Source of the DNA: Cricetomys ansorgei | Taxonomy: Eukaryota > Chordata > Mammalia > Rodentia > Nesomyidae | Reading direction: 5' to 3' | DNA: 64,000 nt | Assembly (NCBI GenBank): GCA_026225945.1 | Contig: JAMJFZ010001089.1 | Span: forward strand, 998,501-1,062,500 | In this document: positions 11,071 through 21,742 of the stretch, piece by piece | How positions within the stretch are numbered: the stretch's first letter is position 1 | How the letters are laid out: each line of letters opens with the position of its first letter | Notes under the pieces: model-generated | The model's input: the letters and a program-made list of their open reading frames with translations, nothing else | Told to the model about the DNA's origin: nothing | The model's database searches: none | Made by a program: the position numbers and the translations under genes

Positions 11071-11833
11071 ACCAAACCCAGTACCTTCAATATTATCATT
11101 TTACTTATTCATTTAGAAAATTTTAAAACATGCCCAAAGTAAGACATGCCATTTGAGATAATAACACTAGGAAAGTATTCACATGTATTTATTTAATTAG
11201 CTCTAGGAACGAACAAATTGGTCAGTATATAAGTGTATATGACTTAGCTAAAAAATATAAGTCGCCACAGAGTAATGCCCTATTCTTTTCTTTACCAGGT
11301 TGCAAACAGAGACTCAGAAAACATCAGTAATCTTTTGACACTACAAAGCCTTTAAATCGTGCTTCCAGAACTCAGATACTGACTACTGACTCAGGACCAA
11401 ACATTTAATCAACAGATTATCTTGGATATCTCAGTCCTCAGGAGATAATGAAACCCACACTGGACCATATAACCTAGGAATGAAGGAAAACTGTAACTGT
11501 GTACCATGTTTCCCCTTTGTCTTTGAATATTTCCATTTTTACAAGATAGGCCAATGGTTGCTTAGATTACATGATAAGAACACATCACACTGGTCCTTTA
11601 CTGCCCTCTGATGGAAGATGTACGTAGATACACGGAGGCTTCAACCAGTGACTGCAAGCTCATTTGCCATAGCTGACATATGCTAGCAGTTCTTAGCTCG
11701 GTGATGTTTTAGAACAATGCCCTTAAAACACATGAGGGTTATAATGATTGTTTATGGAAGTGCATTGCAAACTTTAGGGACATTTTCTATTTACTTAAAT
11801 GAGCAAATCACTCTACAAAATAATATTTGCAGG
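11071..11833. other. Intergenic sequence without recognised feature
   Basis: No gene, RNA gene or repeat recognised. Confidence 0.5.
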
Positions 11834-11985
11834 GGCTGGTGAAATGGGTCAGCAGTTAGGAACACTTGCTGCTCTTGCAGAGGACACAGGCTGGGTTCCT
11901 AGCACTCACGTGGCAGCTTACAACCATCTATAGCTCCATTTCTAGGGGGCTCCAACACTCTGTCCTGGTCTCCACCAACGTTTCA
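11834..11985 (+). repeat. B2 SINE, truncated
   Basis: GGGGCTGGTGAAATGGGTCAGC, TTGCTGCTCTTGCAGAGGACAC and GTGGCAGCTTACAACCATC are B2 sequence. The A-rich tail is lost. Confidence 0.85.
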
Positions 11986-12889
11986 TGAGCATGTCTCTTA
12001 GGGAAAACCAAGTAGCTTGAACTTTGGAATGAGCAAGCCTAACCAGTTCTCAGCAAAATCTATGAAGAATCTACATAGCAGGTAGTTACCACAAATTAAA
12101 AAAAAACTTGCTGGGATAACCATAAAAAATATTTCTTGGATCCTAAGTCTGTTGCCACAACCCATGATGGCAAGTCCATGCCAGCTTCTTCAAAGGTTTT
12201 GCTTGCTACCCATATCTCCTCCCTATTTTCTTTCATCTTAATTATTATTTTTTATTATTTTAAAGTTTCATATGCGTATATAATGAATTTTTAGTCTTCC
12301 GTGCTTTCAATGACATCACACATTATTCAAGCCTTTTTATATCTTTTATATATTTGATTTCATCAAATGTATTTTTATGGGAACTTATTGCTGTGTACAG
12401 TATTGTCAGGACCTAGGTACAGAGTGATGGAAGAGACATGGCCTAATTGCAAAATCATTCATAGTCTAGCAAAACAGAAATAAACATACGAGTGACTATA
12501 CTGAATGCTAAAATGTCCTCCAAGCCATTGGGCAATATGCTTGGTTGCTGGCTGAGAATCTGGCTAAGAATTTGGGTCCTGAGGACTTTCGCTTCATCAA
12601 ATGATTAATCTATTGATAGGTTCACAATTAGATGGGCTGGTTGGAGGCAATAGAGACTTAAGAGATGAGCCTAGATGACAGAAGTCGGACCTTGAGGACT
12701 TTATCTTGATATTGCCTTTCCCTGTCTGTCTTTCCCCATTCCCTCTCTCTGTTGTTTCTGACTGCAGCTTCGTTGTAGCATGCTTCCTCCACCCTAATGT
12801 TCTGCCTCTCACCACACACCGAGGAGCAAGGAGCCAAGACTGCATTCTGAAATCCATGAGACTAGGACAAAATAAATCTTTCCCTCTGA
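11986..12889. other. Intergenic sequence, AT-rich, no gene recognised
   Basis: The part 12,700-12,890 (CTGTCTGTCTTTCCCCATTCC to GACAAAATAAATCTTTCCC) may be LTR-like because AATAAA follows a pyrimidine-rich stretch, but I cannot delimit it. Confidence 0.4.
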
Positions 12890-13234
12890 ATCAATTTCTT
12901 TGCTTGTTTCTGTGGCAAAATATCTGACAAAAGCAATGTAAAGAAGAAAGGGTTAATTGTGGGAATGGTGTGGGAGTGGGAGTCTAAGTCAGCCGGTCAC
13001 ATTGCATATGCAGTCAGGACCCAAAGGGAGATAAATGTCTGTGCTCATCTTGTTTTCTCCCTTTATTCAGCCCAGGACCCCTGCTCATGGTAAGGTGCTA
13101 CCCACATTTAGGGTGGGTTTTCCTACTTCAATTAACTTTATCTATACAATTTCTTATAGGCATGTCTAGAGACCTATTTCCATAGTGATTCTAAATATTG
13201 TCCAGCTACCAATCAAAATTAACTATCACACACA
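12890..13234 (+). repeat. Rodent interspersed repeat, second copy
   Basis: TTTCTGTGGCAAAATATCTGAC, GAAGAAAGGGTTAATTGTGGG and the end CTACCAATCAAAATTAAC align in order with the copy at 9018. Confidence 0.55.
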
Positions 13235-13744
13235 TTTCCTTTAACTGATCACCCTGGCCACACCCGTGTTTTATTAGGAAGCAAAGGATTACCTTTAAAA
13301 AAAAAAAAGTGTAGAAAAGATAAGCCCCCATGTATAACAGGACCAGAGGAAAGGGTACCGTTTGGATAAGTTCTCATGGAGCTGATGTTTAAGACAGTGT
13401 CTGAAGAATGACTTGTAGTTGTCACAATGAAGAGGAATTTGAGCAAAACAAGAAAAGCTGCAGGCTTTTGGGGAAGGAAAAGTATAATTTATGTTAGGAT
13501 TACCATAAGCATGTATGTGTTCATGCTTCACTGAACACTGTGGCTGAACATCAGCAGGGTTTAAATCACCAAGGCCCTGGCAGGATGTGTTAAAAAGTCT
13601 GACTTAAGTTTGAGGTGTTACTGTTCTTGGTACGTGGTTTGAAGCTGGAGAACGGCATGATCACAATATGCTTTGAAAGTGTACTCCAGTTTCTGGGTGG
13701 AAAGTAGTTATAGAATAGTTTGTGTGGTGGATGTGGATTCACCC
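13235..13744. other. Intergenic sequence without recognised feature
   Basis: No gene or repeat recognised apart from a 12-A run near 13,298. Confidence 0.5.
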
Positions 13745-14500
13745 AGATGTAGACAGTGATTCAGGGCAGAGGACAGTTTATTCTTTTGTCTAATTAAATC
13801 ACTGGTTCTTAGCCTGGAGCCCTGAAGCCCTGGAGTGTTTTGTCTTCTTTACAATCTAGTCTTAATCGTTGAACTGGAAGGCTTTAGCCTTCATACAATC
13901 TAGAACATTTAAACTGCTAGCCTGAGCCTAGAAGGCTTCAGCCTTAGCCTTCTGAGACTTACTGCTAATTGAACTGCTCTGACTAGCTCCTTCTAACTCT
14001 GACTCTTCTCATTCAACTGACTCTTCAGCCTGCTTCTCCACTGACTCTTCAGCCTGCTTCTCAATTGACTGTTCCACTGACTCTTCTTACCCAGCCTTAA
14101 CTGTCTCACTCTGTCTACTCTTCAACTTACTCTATAACTGCTCTTCAACTGACTGCTTCAACTGCTCTGTAACTAACTCTAGCCTCAGCTTCTGTAATTC
14201 CTCTGTAACTCTCATTAACTGCTGAGAGCCCACATTTTCTCATGAGAATTGGGCATGTCCTTACTCTGCTAACTCTTCGTCTAATTAGTCACTTTGTCTG
14301 CCATTCACTCTGAGTCATCTCAGACATCACTTCCTGTGTGATACTGACTTCTTCTGAGTTTTGCTTCCTGTGTCTGCTTCAACTGTTCCCCCCCCAACCT
14401 GCCCTAAGGATTAAAGGCATGAGCCACCATTGTCTTCTGAACACTGGAATTCAAGGTGTGTTTACATGCTATCCAGGCCACACAGGCCTCTGAATGTAGC
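13745..14500. repeat. LTR-like block with a degenerate CTGACTCTTCA array
   Basis: From 13,855 to 14,225 the sequence is CT-rich and built from diverged AACTGACTCTTCAGCCTGCT-like units. One unit (CTGACTCTTCAGCCTGCTTC) occurs twice exactly, 24 bp apart. The left flank has CAGTTTATTCTTTTG, a possible minus-strand AATAAA. I suspect an LTR with an expanded U3, but no clean ends are visible. Confidence 0.45.
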
Positions 14501-14514
14501 CCCTGGAGTACAGC

Positions 14515-14615
14515 ATGTATATAACTATATATACACGATATATTGATATATATATATACACATATGTACTATATATATATGTATATATATATATATATAA
14601 ACTATATATACATGC
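14515..14615. repeat. (AT)n-rich microsatellite
   Basis: Interrupted TATATA tracts with TATACA and TGTATA steps. Open frames of Tyr/Ile repeats across it are artefacts. Confidence 0.9.
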
Positions 14616-14730
14616 TATATTCCTTAGCCTTCACACAGGGCTATTCCTCAACAAGTTTGGAGCAAAGCAAAGACAGAAGTGGAAGAGTCACAGAAGAGGT
14701 AAATAACTACAGGGATGAATTTGAACATTG

Positions 14731-15215
14731 TATTAGTCAGGGTTCTCCAGAGGAGCAAAACAGACTATGTGAATATGAATATGAAGGGGATTTATTAGAG
14801 TGGCTTACAGGCTATGGTCCTGCTAATCCAACAATGGCTACCTACCAAATCAAAGTCCAAGAATACAGTAGTTGTTTAGTCTACAAGGCTGGATTTCAAT
14901 TTCTCAGTTGGTCTTCAGTATATGCCAGAATCCTGAAGAAGTAGGCTCTAATGCCAGTGGAGAAATGAACTTCCCAGCAAGAACAAGAGCAAACAGGCAA
15001 AGAACAACTGCTTCCTTCTTCCACATCTATTATATAGGCTGCCACCAGAAGGTGTAGCCCAGTTTTAAGGTGAATCTACCCATCTCAGAAGATCTGGGAT
15101 CTAGGGTGGGTCTTCCCACTTCAAATGATTTAAAGAAAAGGCCCTCCACTGGGGTCTTAGTTAATTCCAAATGTAGTAAAGTTGACAACCAAGAATGGCC
15201 ATCACAAACACTGTC
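14731..15215 (+). repeat. Rodent interspersed repeat, third copy
   Basis: TATTAGTCAGGGTTCTCCAG, GGGGATTTATTAGAGTGGC and the end AAAGTTGACAACCAAGAATG define it. The last part matches the ends of the copies at 9018 and 12,890. Confidence 0.6.
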
Positions 15216-15249
15216 CTGAAGGTATAGCATAGCCAGTACAATCGTAACA

Positions 15250-15675
15250 GAATGGTGACTCCCTTTATGAAGTTCTCAACAAACTTGGGCCTGTTGACTT
15301 TCCCTCACAGAATGGGGGACCAGGATAGAGAGAATCACTGGACCTTCAACCAAGATCCCAGCCATTCCTTCCCTAATTTTTTCCAGCCCTGCATAAAATT
15401 CTGTCCCAGAATTCCATGTCCTTGTATGCTAGAGAACATAGAGGGCAAAGAGGTGAACAACAAGAAAAGGACTCCAGCTATGTAGCTTTTAGGAGGTCGT
15501 CAAACATGACCCGGTGGGACTTTTCAGGGGTGCAGCACTTTTGGGATCATTCACACTCTGTTACATATGCTCCAGTAAGGAAACCCAATAAACTCATTGG
15601 CTTACAAACTAGAATTCGGTGGAATCATTTCTTTGTTCTAGGTGCCCTGCGTGAGTTAGACAGACACATTCACAT
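15250..15675 (+). mobile_element. LTR-like fragment (plus orientation)
   Basis: The segment ends with AAACCCAATAAACTCATTGGC (AATAAA at 15587) followed by TCATTTCTTTGTTCTAGGTG, the poly(A)/U5 layout common in MaLR/ERVL-type LTRs. Ends and family are not resolved. Confidence 0.4.
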
Positions 15676-15736
15676 CTCCTCATGAAAAGCAGCACAGCAA
15701 AGAGTTACAAGACCAAGGCTTAGGCTGAGACTGTGC

Positions 15737-15740
<4 letters not shown>

Positions 15741-15792
<52 letters not shown>
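15741..15792 (+). repeat. (GT)n microsatellite
   Basis: About 26 uninterrupted GT units, then a G-rich stretch. Confidence 0.97.
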
Positions 15793-15793
<1 letters not shown>

Positions 15794-16000
15794 GGGGGCG
15801 GGGATGAATTCACTATGTTTAAGTGGTGAAATTAATAGTGCTTACTGATGAACTTGATGATGTCTTATTTAAACAGCCGATGAATGAAGCTGGAATGTAC
15901 TCAGATAAGGATGACAGGAGATGGTTTAGTGGAGGGAAGGAACAAGAATTTAGTTTCAACCAAGTTCAGAGCAATCTTTCTTCCCTCTCCATTCATTTAT

Positions 16001-16138
16001 TTGATTTTTGAGATGAGGTTTCATGGAGCCCAGGTTGGCCCCTAATTCACTTTGTAGTCAGGGATTACCTTGAATTTGTGATTCTCCTGACTCCTCCTCC
16101 CAAGTGCTGGGAAAGGTGGTATGCACCACCACGCCAAG
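16001..16138 (-). repeat. B1 SINE, diverged
   Basis: TTTGAGATGAGGTTTCATGGAG, CCCAAGTGCTGGGAAAGG and GGTATGCACCACCACGCC are reversed B1. Confidence 0.8.
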
Positions 16139-17146
16139 ATTCAGAATAAGATCTCTATAAGATCGTCAATAAATAAATCAAGAACTCAACATGTAATCGG
16201 CAGAATAGTGGAAAGGGGTGAGACTGTTTAAAAGGATATGCAGAGTAAGAAGCTTGTGACTTAAGTGGAGTGTACAGGAGGAAGAGTCATTGAGACCCAG
16301 GTTAGAAGAAAGCCAAGAGCACATTATACTAGGTTTATATCCCTTTCCCTTTTGCATTCACCCCTTAAACAATCAAGTTCTCTCTGGGCAGTGATTTCAG
16401 CACCAGTCTCGTGTTTTATCATATGTAGCAGTGGCCACTTACCCAGCATGGCTTCCCGACAACCTAGACCCATGTATCCCTCTCTCAGAGACTGCAATGC
16501 ATTCCTTTGTCCTTTCATTGTTCTCAAGGCATCTCTGTATTCACACGGTTGATCTCATTTACCAAGCAAGTGTGCCACTTCATACCTCATAGAAGACAAG
16601 CCTGGATTCTCTTCATGGACACCTCATTCTCAGCTCATTCACGGTTGCATGTCCTATCACCCTGTACAGGGCGCACACAAACACGGCTATAGCAAAGGAG
16701 GCAAACTATCCCAAGCCACAAAAGAAAAGAAAGCCATGGATGTACACCCACGGGTGCTCCACCCTCACGCAGATCAGCTGCTTGAGCTCGTCTCGGCACC
16801 AATTGCACTGTTGTTTAATTACCCCTTCCGGAATCACCTTTGGCTCTGTCAATCGTTGTTCAGATGTCAGTTATGTCGTGTGACTTTTCCTGAGATGTGA
16901 ACAAATGTCTTCTCATCGCAGACAGAGGACCAAGGACAGAACAAAGAAACAATTCCACCAGAACCCAGTTTGGCAAAGTGATAACTGTGTTGGGCTTCTG
17001 GGCAGGTCAAGAGAATCTCTTAGCGGTTACTGCCTCTTGTATCGCCTTTTGTGGGGGAATCTTGTAAGTATCTTGTGAGTTGTTTATTTCCTGAGCTTTA
17101 AGAAGCCTTCTTCCAAGTGGTCCGATTTGGAACTCTCTGAGTCTTT
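16139..17146. other. Intergenic sequence without recognised feature
   Basis: Short overlapping open frames at 16,265-16,900 on both strands have no domain. I see no repeat. Confidence 0.5.
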
Positions 17147-17171
17147 TTATTTTCTTTTATTTATTTATTTA

Positions 17172-17247
<76 letters not shown>

Positions 17248-17251
17248 TCTA
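17147..17251. repeat. Compound (TTTA)n/(CTTA)n microsatellite
   Basis: A TTTA tract changes to six ACTT units and returns to TTTA, directly before the B1 at 17,253, so it probably grew from that B1's poly-A tail. Confidence 0.93.
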
Positions 17252-17252
17252 T

Positions 17253-17360
17253 TTGTAAGAGAAGAGTCTCACTATGCAGCCCTGGCTGACCTGAAACTCA
17301 TAGAGATCCTCCTGCCTCTGCTTCCTGAGTATTGAGATTAATGGTGTGCCCTGTACCAAG
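17253..17360 (-). repeat. B1 SINE
   Basis: AGAGTCTCACTATGCAGCCC, CTGACCTGAAACTCATAGAG and CTGCCTCTGCTTCCTGAGTA are reversed B1. Confidence 0.85.
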
Positions 17361-18082
17361 TACTTCCTGAGTCTTAAGGAGCCTCTATAAAAGAGGAAAT
17401 CGCTACAAAGCCAAGCAAAGCTTGAGAAATTACTCCAGGCAAATCGAATTCCTTAAGAACAGAATCTGGGAAGATAAAGTTGTCATAACAGAAGCCATAA
17501 ATGCACGTTTGACTTCTGTAGTTCTCCCATTTCCTTAAAAGACATAAAAGCAACAATTATAATAAATGCATTGGTGGATTTGTAGTGTTTCTACCGTATG
17601 AAGTGAGGAAACAATATACTATATTAAAACAGGATTTTCAGAGTTCACTGGAACTAAGCTAGTATACTCCAGTATGGTAAGCCCTAGAACAACTAAGAAG
17701 GAAATCAGCTTTTAAAAAGTGAGAAAATGTCACTCAAGAAATTTCAATGTTATATCATAGTCACTGGATACAAAAGAAAACCATAAAAGAGGGCTAGAGG
17801 AACAAAAAAAAAAGTTAGAAAACAAAATATGGTAGACGAATCTAACTGCACAATAACTGTTGAATGCGATTGGATTAAACAGTCGAGACGCAGAGATGTC
17901 ACACTAGTGTTTGTTTGTTTAACAAGCAAGCTCCAATAAAATGATGTCTAGAGGAGACACTCCTTAGACTCACTGGCTCTGCTTATGCAAACATCAACCA
18001 GGGTAAAGGCCAAGCCAGTACCGGTATCAGACAAAAGAAAGTTCAAAGTAAACAAAAATGTTTACTAGTGAAATGTAGAGTT
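17361..18082. other. Intergenic sequence without recognised feature
   Basis: AT-rich, no gene and no nameable repeat. Confidence 0.5.
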
Positions 18083-19045
18083 CTAGTTTCATTCTGTGCT
18101 GCGATAAAATACTATGGCCAAAAGAGATCTAGGGGAAAGAAAGTATTTATTTGGCCAATACTTCCAGGTCATAATCCATCACTTTGGCAAATTAGGGCAA
18201 GAACTTGATCAAGCATGAACTCAAAGACAGGCCTGTTTGCTGTTCCACACACCATCACCTCTAACCAGAGAACTCACTCACAGCCAAGGAAATCCAGCAG
18301 AAACCACGGAAGAATACTCCTGACTGACATGCTCAGAGGTTCATGCTTGAAGAGACAGAACAGACTCCATTTTAGGCCTGAGGCTTCATCTCGAGCTTTT
18401 CTTGGGCCTGACCCTTAAAAGTCATAAATTCTAAGAGAAAGCGATAAAAGCCCCCTATCCAAAGAGAAACCAACCAGAGATGACAGCAACCACAGCATAG
18501 CCACAGGAATGCAGGAAGGCCTTATCACAAAGCTGGACATCTGCGCCTAGTACCCCCATATGCCAGGAGGTACGGGAGTGTCTTATCTTGAAGTTAGTCA
18601 ATCACAAATCTACCCATGTAACTGTCTTACTGACCACCAATCATGTTCCCTATTACCTCACCCATGCTGAAATTCTCCTTACAACCTATAAAAAGGCCAG
18701 TAAGCCTTTGTTTAGGGTCACCATTCTCTTGAATGGCTGACCCCTACATGTGGGAATTTTCTTTGTCAAAATAAACACACCCTTGCTGATTGCATATGCA
18801 AGTGGTAGACTGTGTGTGGTGATTTCGGACTTAGCAATGCTTAGCTAGCTTTCTTATGCAGTCCAAGGCTACCTGCCCAGGGAATGGAGCTGCCGCCAGT
18901 GAGTGTGTTGGGCCCTCCTATCTGAATAAACAACCAAGGCATGCATGCAAGTAGATCTGATCTGGGAAGTGCTGTGATTGAGACTCCTTTCTCTGATGAA
19001 TGTGGGCAACTTGACGTTTAAAGCTAAATAGGACACATAGGTACA
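18083..19045 (+). repeat. Rodent interspersed repeat, fourth copy, split by an LTR
   Basis: The left part (18,083-18,329) reads GTTTCATTCTGTGCTGCGAT, AAGTATTTATTTGGCC. The right part (18,837-19,045) resumes ATGCTTAGCTAGCTTTCTTATG and ends GCAACTTGACGTTTAAAGC. The order of shared motifs fits one element interrupted by the LTR. Confidence 0.6.
18330..18836 (+). mobile_element. Solo LTR nested in an older repeat
   Basis: The block begins TGCTCAGAGG and ends CTTAGCA, a good inverted-end match. It has a TATA box (CCTATAAAAAGG, 18,687) and AATAAA (18,770) in plus orientation at normal spacing, and CCAATC upstream (about 18,639). No clean target duplication is visible, so it is old or the ends are slightly off. 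Confidence 0.7.
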
Positions 19046-19187
19046 TTTTTATAATGGTAAGAGGATTGAACTATTACACAGTTAGAACACTGGCAAGTAT
19101 TTCCACATTAATAACAGAGAATCAAATACTGTGCATGAGAAGGAAAAGAGAACTCAACAATAGCTGAGGCCTTTCAGACCTGACTCT

Positions 19188-19460
19188 CTTTTTTTTGTTT
19201 GTTTGAGACTAGGTCTTCGGTAGCTCAGGTTGACACCCAAGCTTACCAAGAAGCAGGGAATGACCCTTAACTCCTGATAAGGCCCTGCCTCCATTGCCCA
19301 AACACTGGGGATCATAGTTATGAACTACTATATCTGGTTCTAAGACTCAACTGCCTTTCTTTCTTGTATTTCTTCCTTTTGCTTTTACGATGCTAGGAAC
19401 TGAACTTAGGGGTTCACACATGCCAAGCAAATTCTCTACTAATGAGCTATAGTCCGGCTA
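19188..19460 (-). repeat. Diverged B1 plus ID-like unit (B4-type arrangement)
   Basis: TTTGAGACTAGGTCTTCGGTAGC (19,200) is an old reversed B1. TGCTAGGAACTGAACTTAGGG and CTACTAATGAGCTATAGTCCGG (19,390-19,460) are a reversed ID-like tRNA-derived unit. Confidence 0.6.
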
Positions 19461-19489
19461 ATTTTCATTTAGGCATTTGGCTTGAGTTT

Positions 19490-19690
19490 AAGCAGATATA
19501 AATGATTCACTTGTTGTTTCATTTGATTCTTATAATAATTTTATGCAACGAGAACTTTTCTCATGTTACTGATTTCTAAAATCAGTGAAGTAAAAAAAAA
19601 AAAAATTAAAGAAGTTGCTCGCAGTTACACAGTAAATGATGAGGCCGGAGTCTGTCTTAAATTCCACGTTCTAAACACTGTTCTAGCTTT
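19490..19690 (+). repeat. MIR SINE
   Basis: ATTCTTATAATAATTTTATGC and AAGAAGTTGCTCGCAGTTACACAGTAAATGA are the MIR core pattern (GTAACTTGCCCAAGGTCACACAGC in the consensus). Confidence 0.65.
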
Positions 19691-19799
19691 GCTTCTATGT
19701 ATAGTTCTAGCTAAATAGATAGTGCAAAGCTGATGTAAGCTAGACTCCTCATAATAAGGATAAGGACACAATGAAGTTACAAGAATGCTTACTGAAACG

Positions 19800-19860
19800 A
19801 AAATTAAGTAAAAATTACTTAAATTTAAGTAAATTAAGTAAAAGTTAAGTAAAAAAAATT
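19800..19860. repeat. Short AAGTAAATT-type tandem repeat
   Basis: Irregular AAATTAAGTAA units repeat about five times. Confidence 0.7.
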
Positions 19861-20340
19861 ACTAAGTGTTACTGAGAAAGCAAACCATCACATTGTATAT
19901 ATGGTCTATTCTAAGGGTATGAAAAGACTAGAAGATACCATCCAACCCCTCCACGCATCAAGAACCTGCTCCTTCAAAACCAATTCTAAGACACTTTCTC
20001 TTTCCTACATCCAATCCATTAGTAAAGTCTAAAACCTGTTCCTTCAAAATATAGCCCATCCAAGCGCATTTTCACTCTTACACCAGTCTACCACTATCTC
20101 TCAGTGAGATTACTAGAACTGTCTACTTAGATTAAATCTTCACTGAGGTGAGGTGACCCGGATCCCTTACAATCTATCTCCACGGAGCAGAGGAGTGAAT
20201 ATTCCAAAACAAATTTAATCATGTCACCCTGTGACCCCCAAGTTATTCTATGTAGTAAATTTGTAATGAAATCTAAATTCTACCAGCTTGTTCTATCTTT
20301 ATTCCCACTTCTTTACCCCACTCCCTTCCTCTCTCTTTGA
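19861..20340. other. Intergenic sequence without recognised feature
   Basis: The phrase CCTGCTCCTTCAAAACC near 19,967 recurs as CCTGTTCCTTCAAAATA near 20,036, a weak local repetition. Nothing else is recognised. Confidence 0.45.
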
Positions 20341-20489
20341 GTTTTTTTTTTTTTTTTTTTGAGACAGGGTGTCTCTACAGTCCTGGAACTCATTATATAG
20401 AGCAGGCTGGCCTCAAACTCACAGATACTTGCCTGCCTCTGCCTCCTGAGTGCTGGGAGTAAAAGCATGTGCCATCATGCTCTGGCTTC
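20341..20489 (-). repeat. B1 SINE
   Basis: Poly-T, GAGACAGGGTGTCTCTACAG, GCAGGCTGGCCTCAAACTC and CTGGGAGTAAAAGCATG. Confidence 0.9.
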
Positions 20490-20561
20490 TGTCATAATTT
20501 CATCTTCACTGTAATCAGTAAATTACTAAACCAAATTTATAATATGATCTTATTTTGAAAT

Positions 20562-20601
20562 TATATATATATATTATATAGATATATATATATATATTAT
20601 C

Positions 20602-20646
<45 letters not shown>
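20562..20646. repeat. (TA)n microsatellite
   Basis: Long TATA tract with imperfect palindromic interruptions (ATTATATAGATATA / ATTATCTATATAATA). Confidence 0.95.
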
Positions 20647-20647
<1 letters not shown>

Positions 20648-20697
20648 GAGAAATGATATTCCCAAACATGAATAATCACCAGTAAAAAGATTACAAT

Positions 20698-20865
20698 TTT
20701 TTCTTTTTTCTTCCTTTTTTTTTTTTGTTTTTTTTGTTTTTTGGTTTTTCAAGACAGGGTTTCTCTGTTGTAACTCTGGCTAGTCTCGAACTCAGAGATC
20801 TACCTGCCTCTGCCTCCTGAGTGTTGGGGTTAAAGGCCGGCACCACCACCACCCGGCCTATAATT
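20698..20865 (-). repeat. B1 SINE
   Basis: T-rich head, CAAGACAGGGTTTCTCTGTTG, CTCTGCCTCCTGAGTGTTGG and GGCACCACCACCACCCGG. Confidence 0.92.
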
Positions 20866-21409
20866 TTTTCTTAAAGAATTAGTTTTTAATTCCAGCATTT
20901 ATTACAATAACACAAGTCATCAAACCCCTGCCATCTAGTGTGGCCAACAGCATAACAGGCCCTCAGACCCTAGAACAACTGATGTCATGTTGGAGGCACC
21001 ATTCTAACCTTAGAACTAAGCACATTGGTCCCAACACTTGCCAAAATGGGAACAGTGATCTAATCATTCAAAGACCTAGTCCATAGTCCCAGGATCCAGG
21101 AAAGTTCCTAAGTGTACTAACCTTGCTTTTTGGCTTCTGTAGTTCTGCTTCTTATTAACTGTTCTTGCTAACCAAAGTGTGTCAATCAGGATGTGGTTTT
21201 TGTGCACAAAGGACAAAAAACGGTAAAGCCCAGGGCTGCATGATTTGGGCAAGTTCCCAGTGCAGTCACCAGCTAGTAATATAGACTTTCTATTCATCTT
21301 TAAAAGTGTACATATATTCTTTGGTAGAGTTACATCATAATGACAGTACTTATACACAGAATATTGAAATAAATCATATGTCACTGAAATAAATCACACA
21401 AGGAATATC
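20866..21409. other. Intergenic sequence without recognised feature
   Basis: A 102-codon minus-strand open frame (21,076-21,384) has no recognisable domain. I see no repeat. Confidence 0.5.
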
Positions 21410-21590
21410 TTTCTATATTATTAACTACCATTTATTAATATAGGCATTTTCGGTCATTATTTCATGTCTCATGTTTATACAATAAAAACTATTATACCCA
21501 TATTATTGGTTGGTAAGCTAGAAAAAATAAAAATGGGGTTGTTCTTAGTTGCACAGTAAATGAAGCCCTTTGCTGACATAAATACTATGC
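21410..21590 (+). repeat. MIR SINE, second copy
   Basis: CATGTTTATACAATAAAAACTATTATACCC and GGTTGTTCTTAGTTGCACAGTAAATGAAGCCC match the MIR core and the copy at 19,490. Confidence 0.6.
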
Positions 21591-21596
21591 TCTTTT

Positions 21597-21742
21597 AAAG
21601 ATATTTTTATTATATCTTATTTAGTGTGTTCATGAAGAGGTCACAAGACAACTCATTGGGGGGGGGGGGGGTCTGGCTATCGAACCTAGCTCCTCAGGCG
21701 TTCTGTTAGGCATCTTTTCCCACTGAGCCACCTCACCAGCCA
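21597..21742 (-). repeat. B2/B3-type SINE with a G14 run
   Basis: AGATATTTTTATTATATCTTA is the reversed tail and CTTTTCCCACTGAGCCACCTC is the reversed head. Fourteen consecutive G at 21,658-21,671 sit inside it. Confidence 0.75.

Noticed and set aside
14515..14944. Tyr/Ile-rich open frame beginning in TATATA repeats
   Set aside because: The first part is a microsatellite translation and the rest is the interspersed repeat at 14,731.
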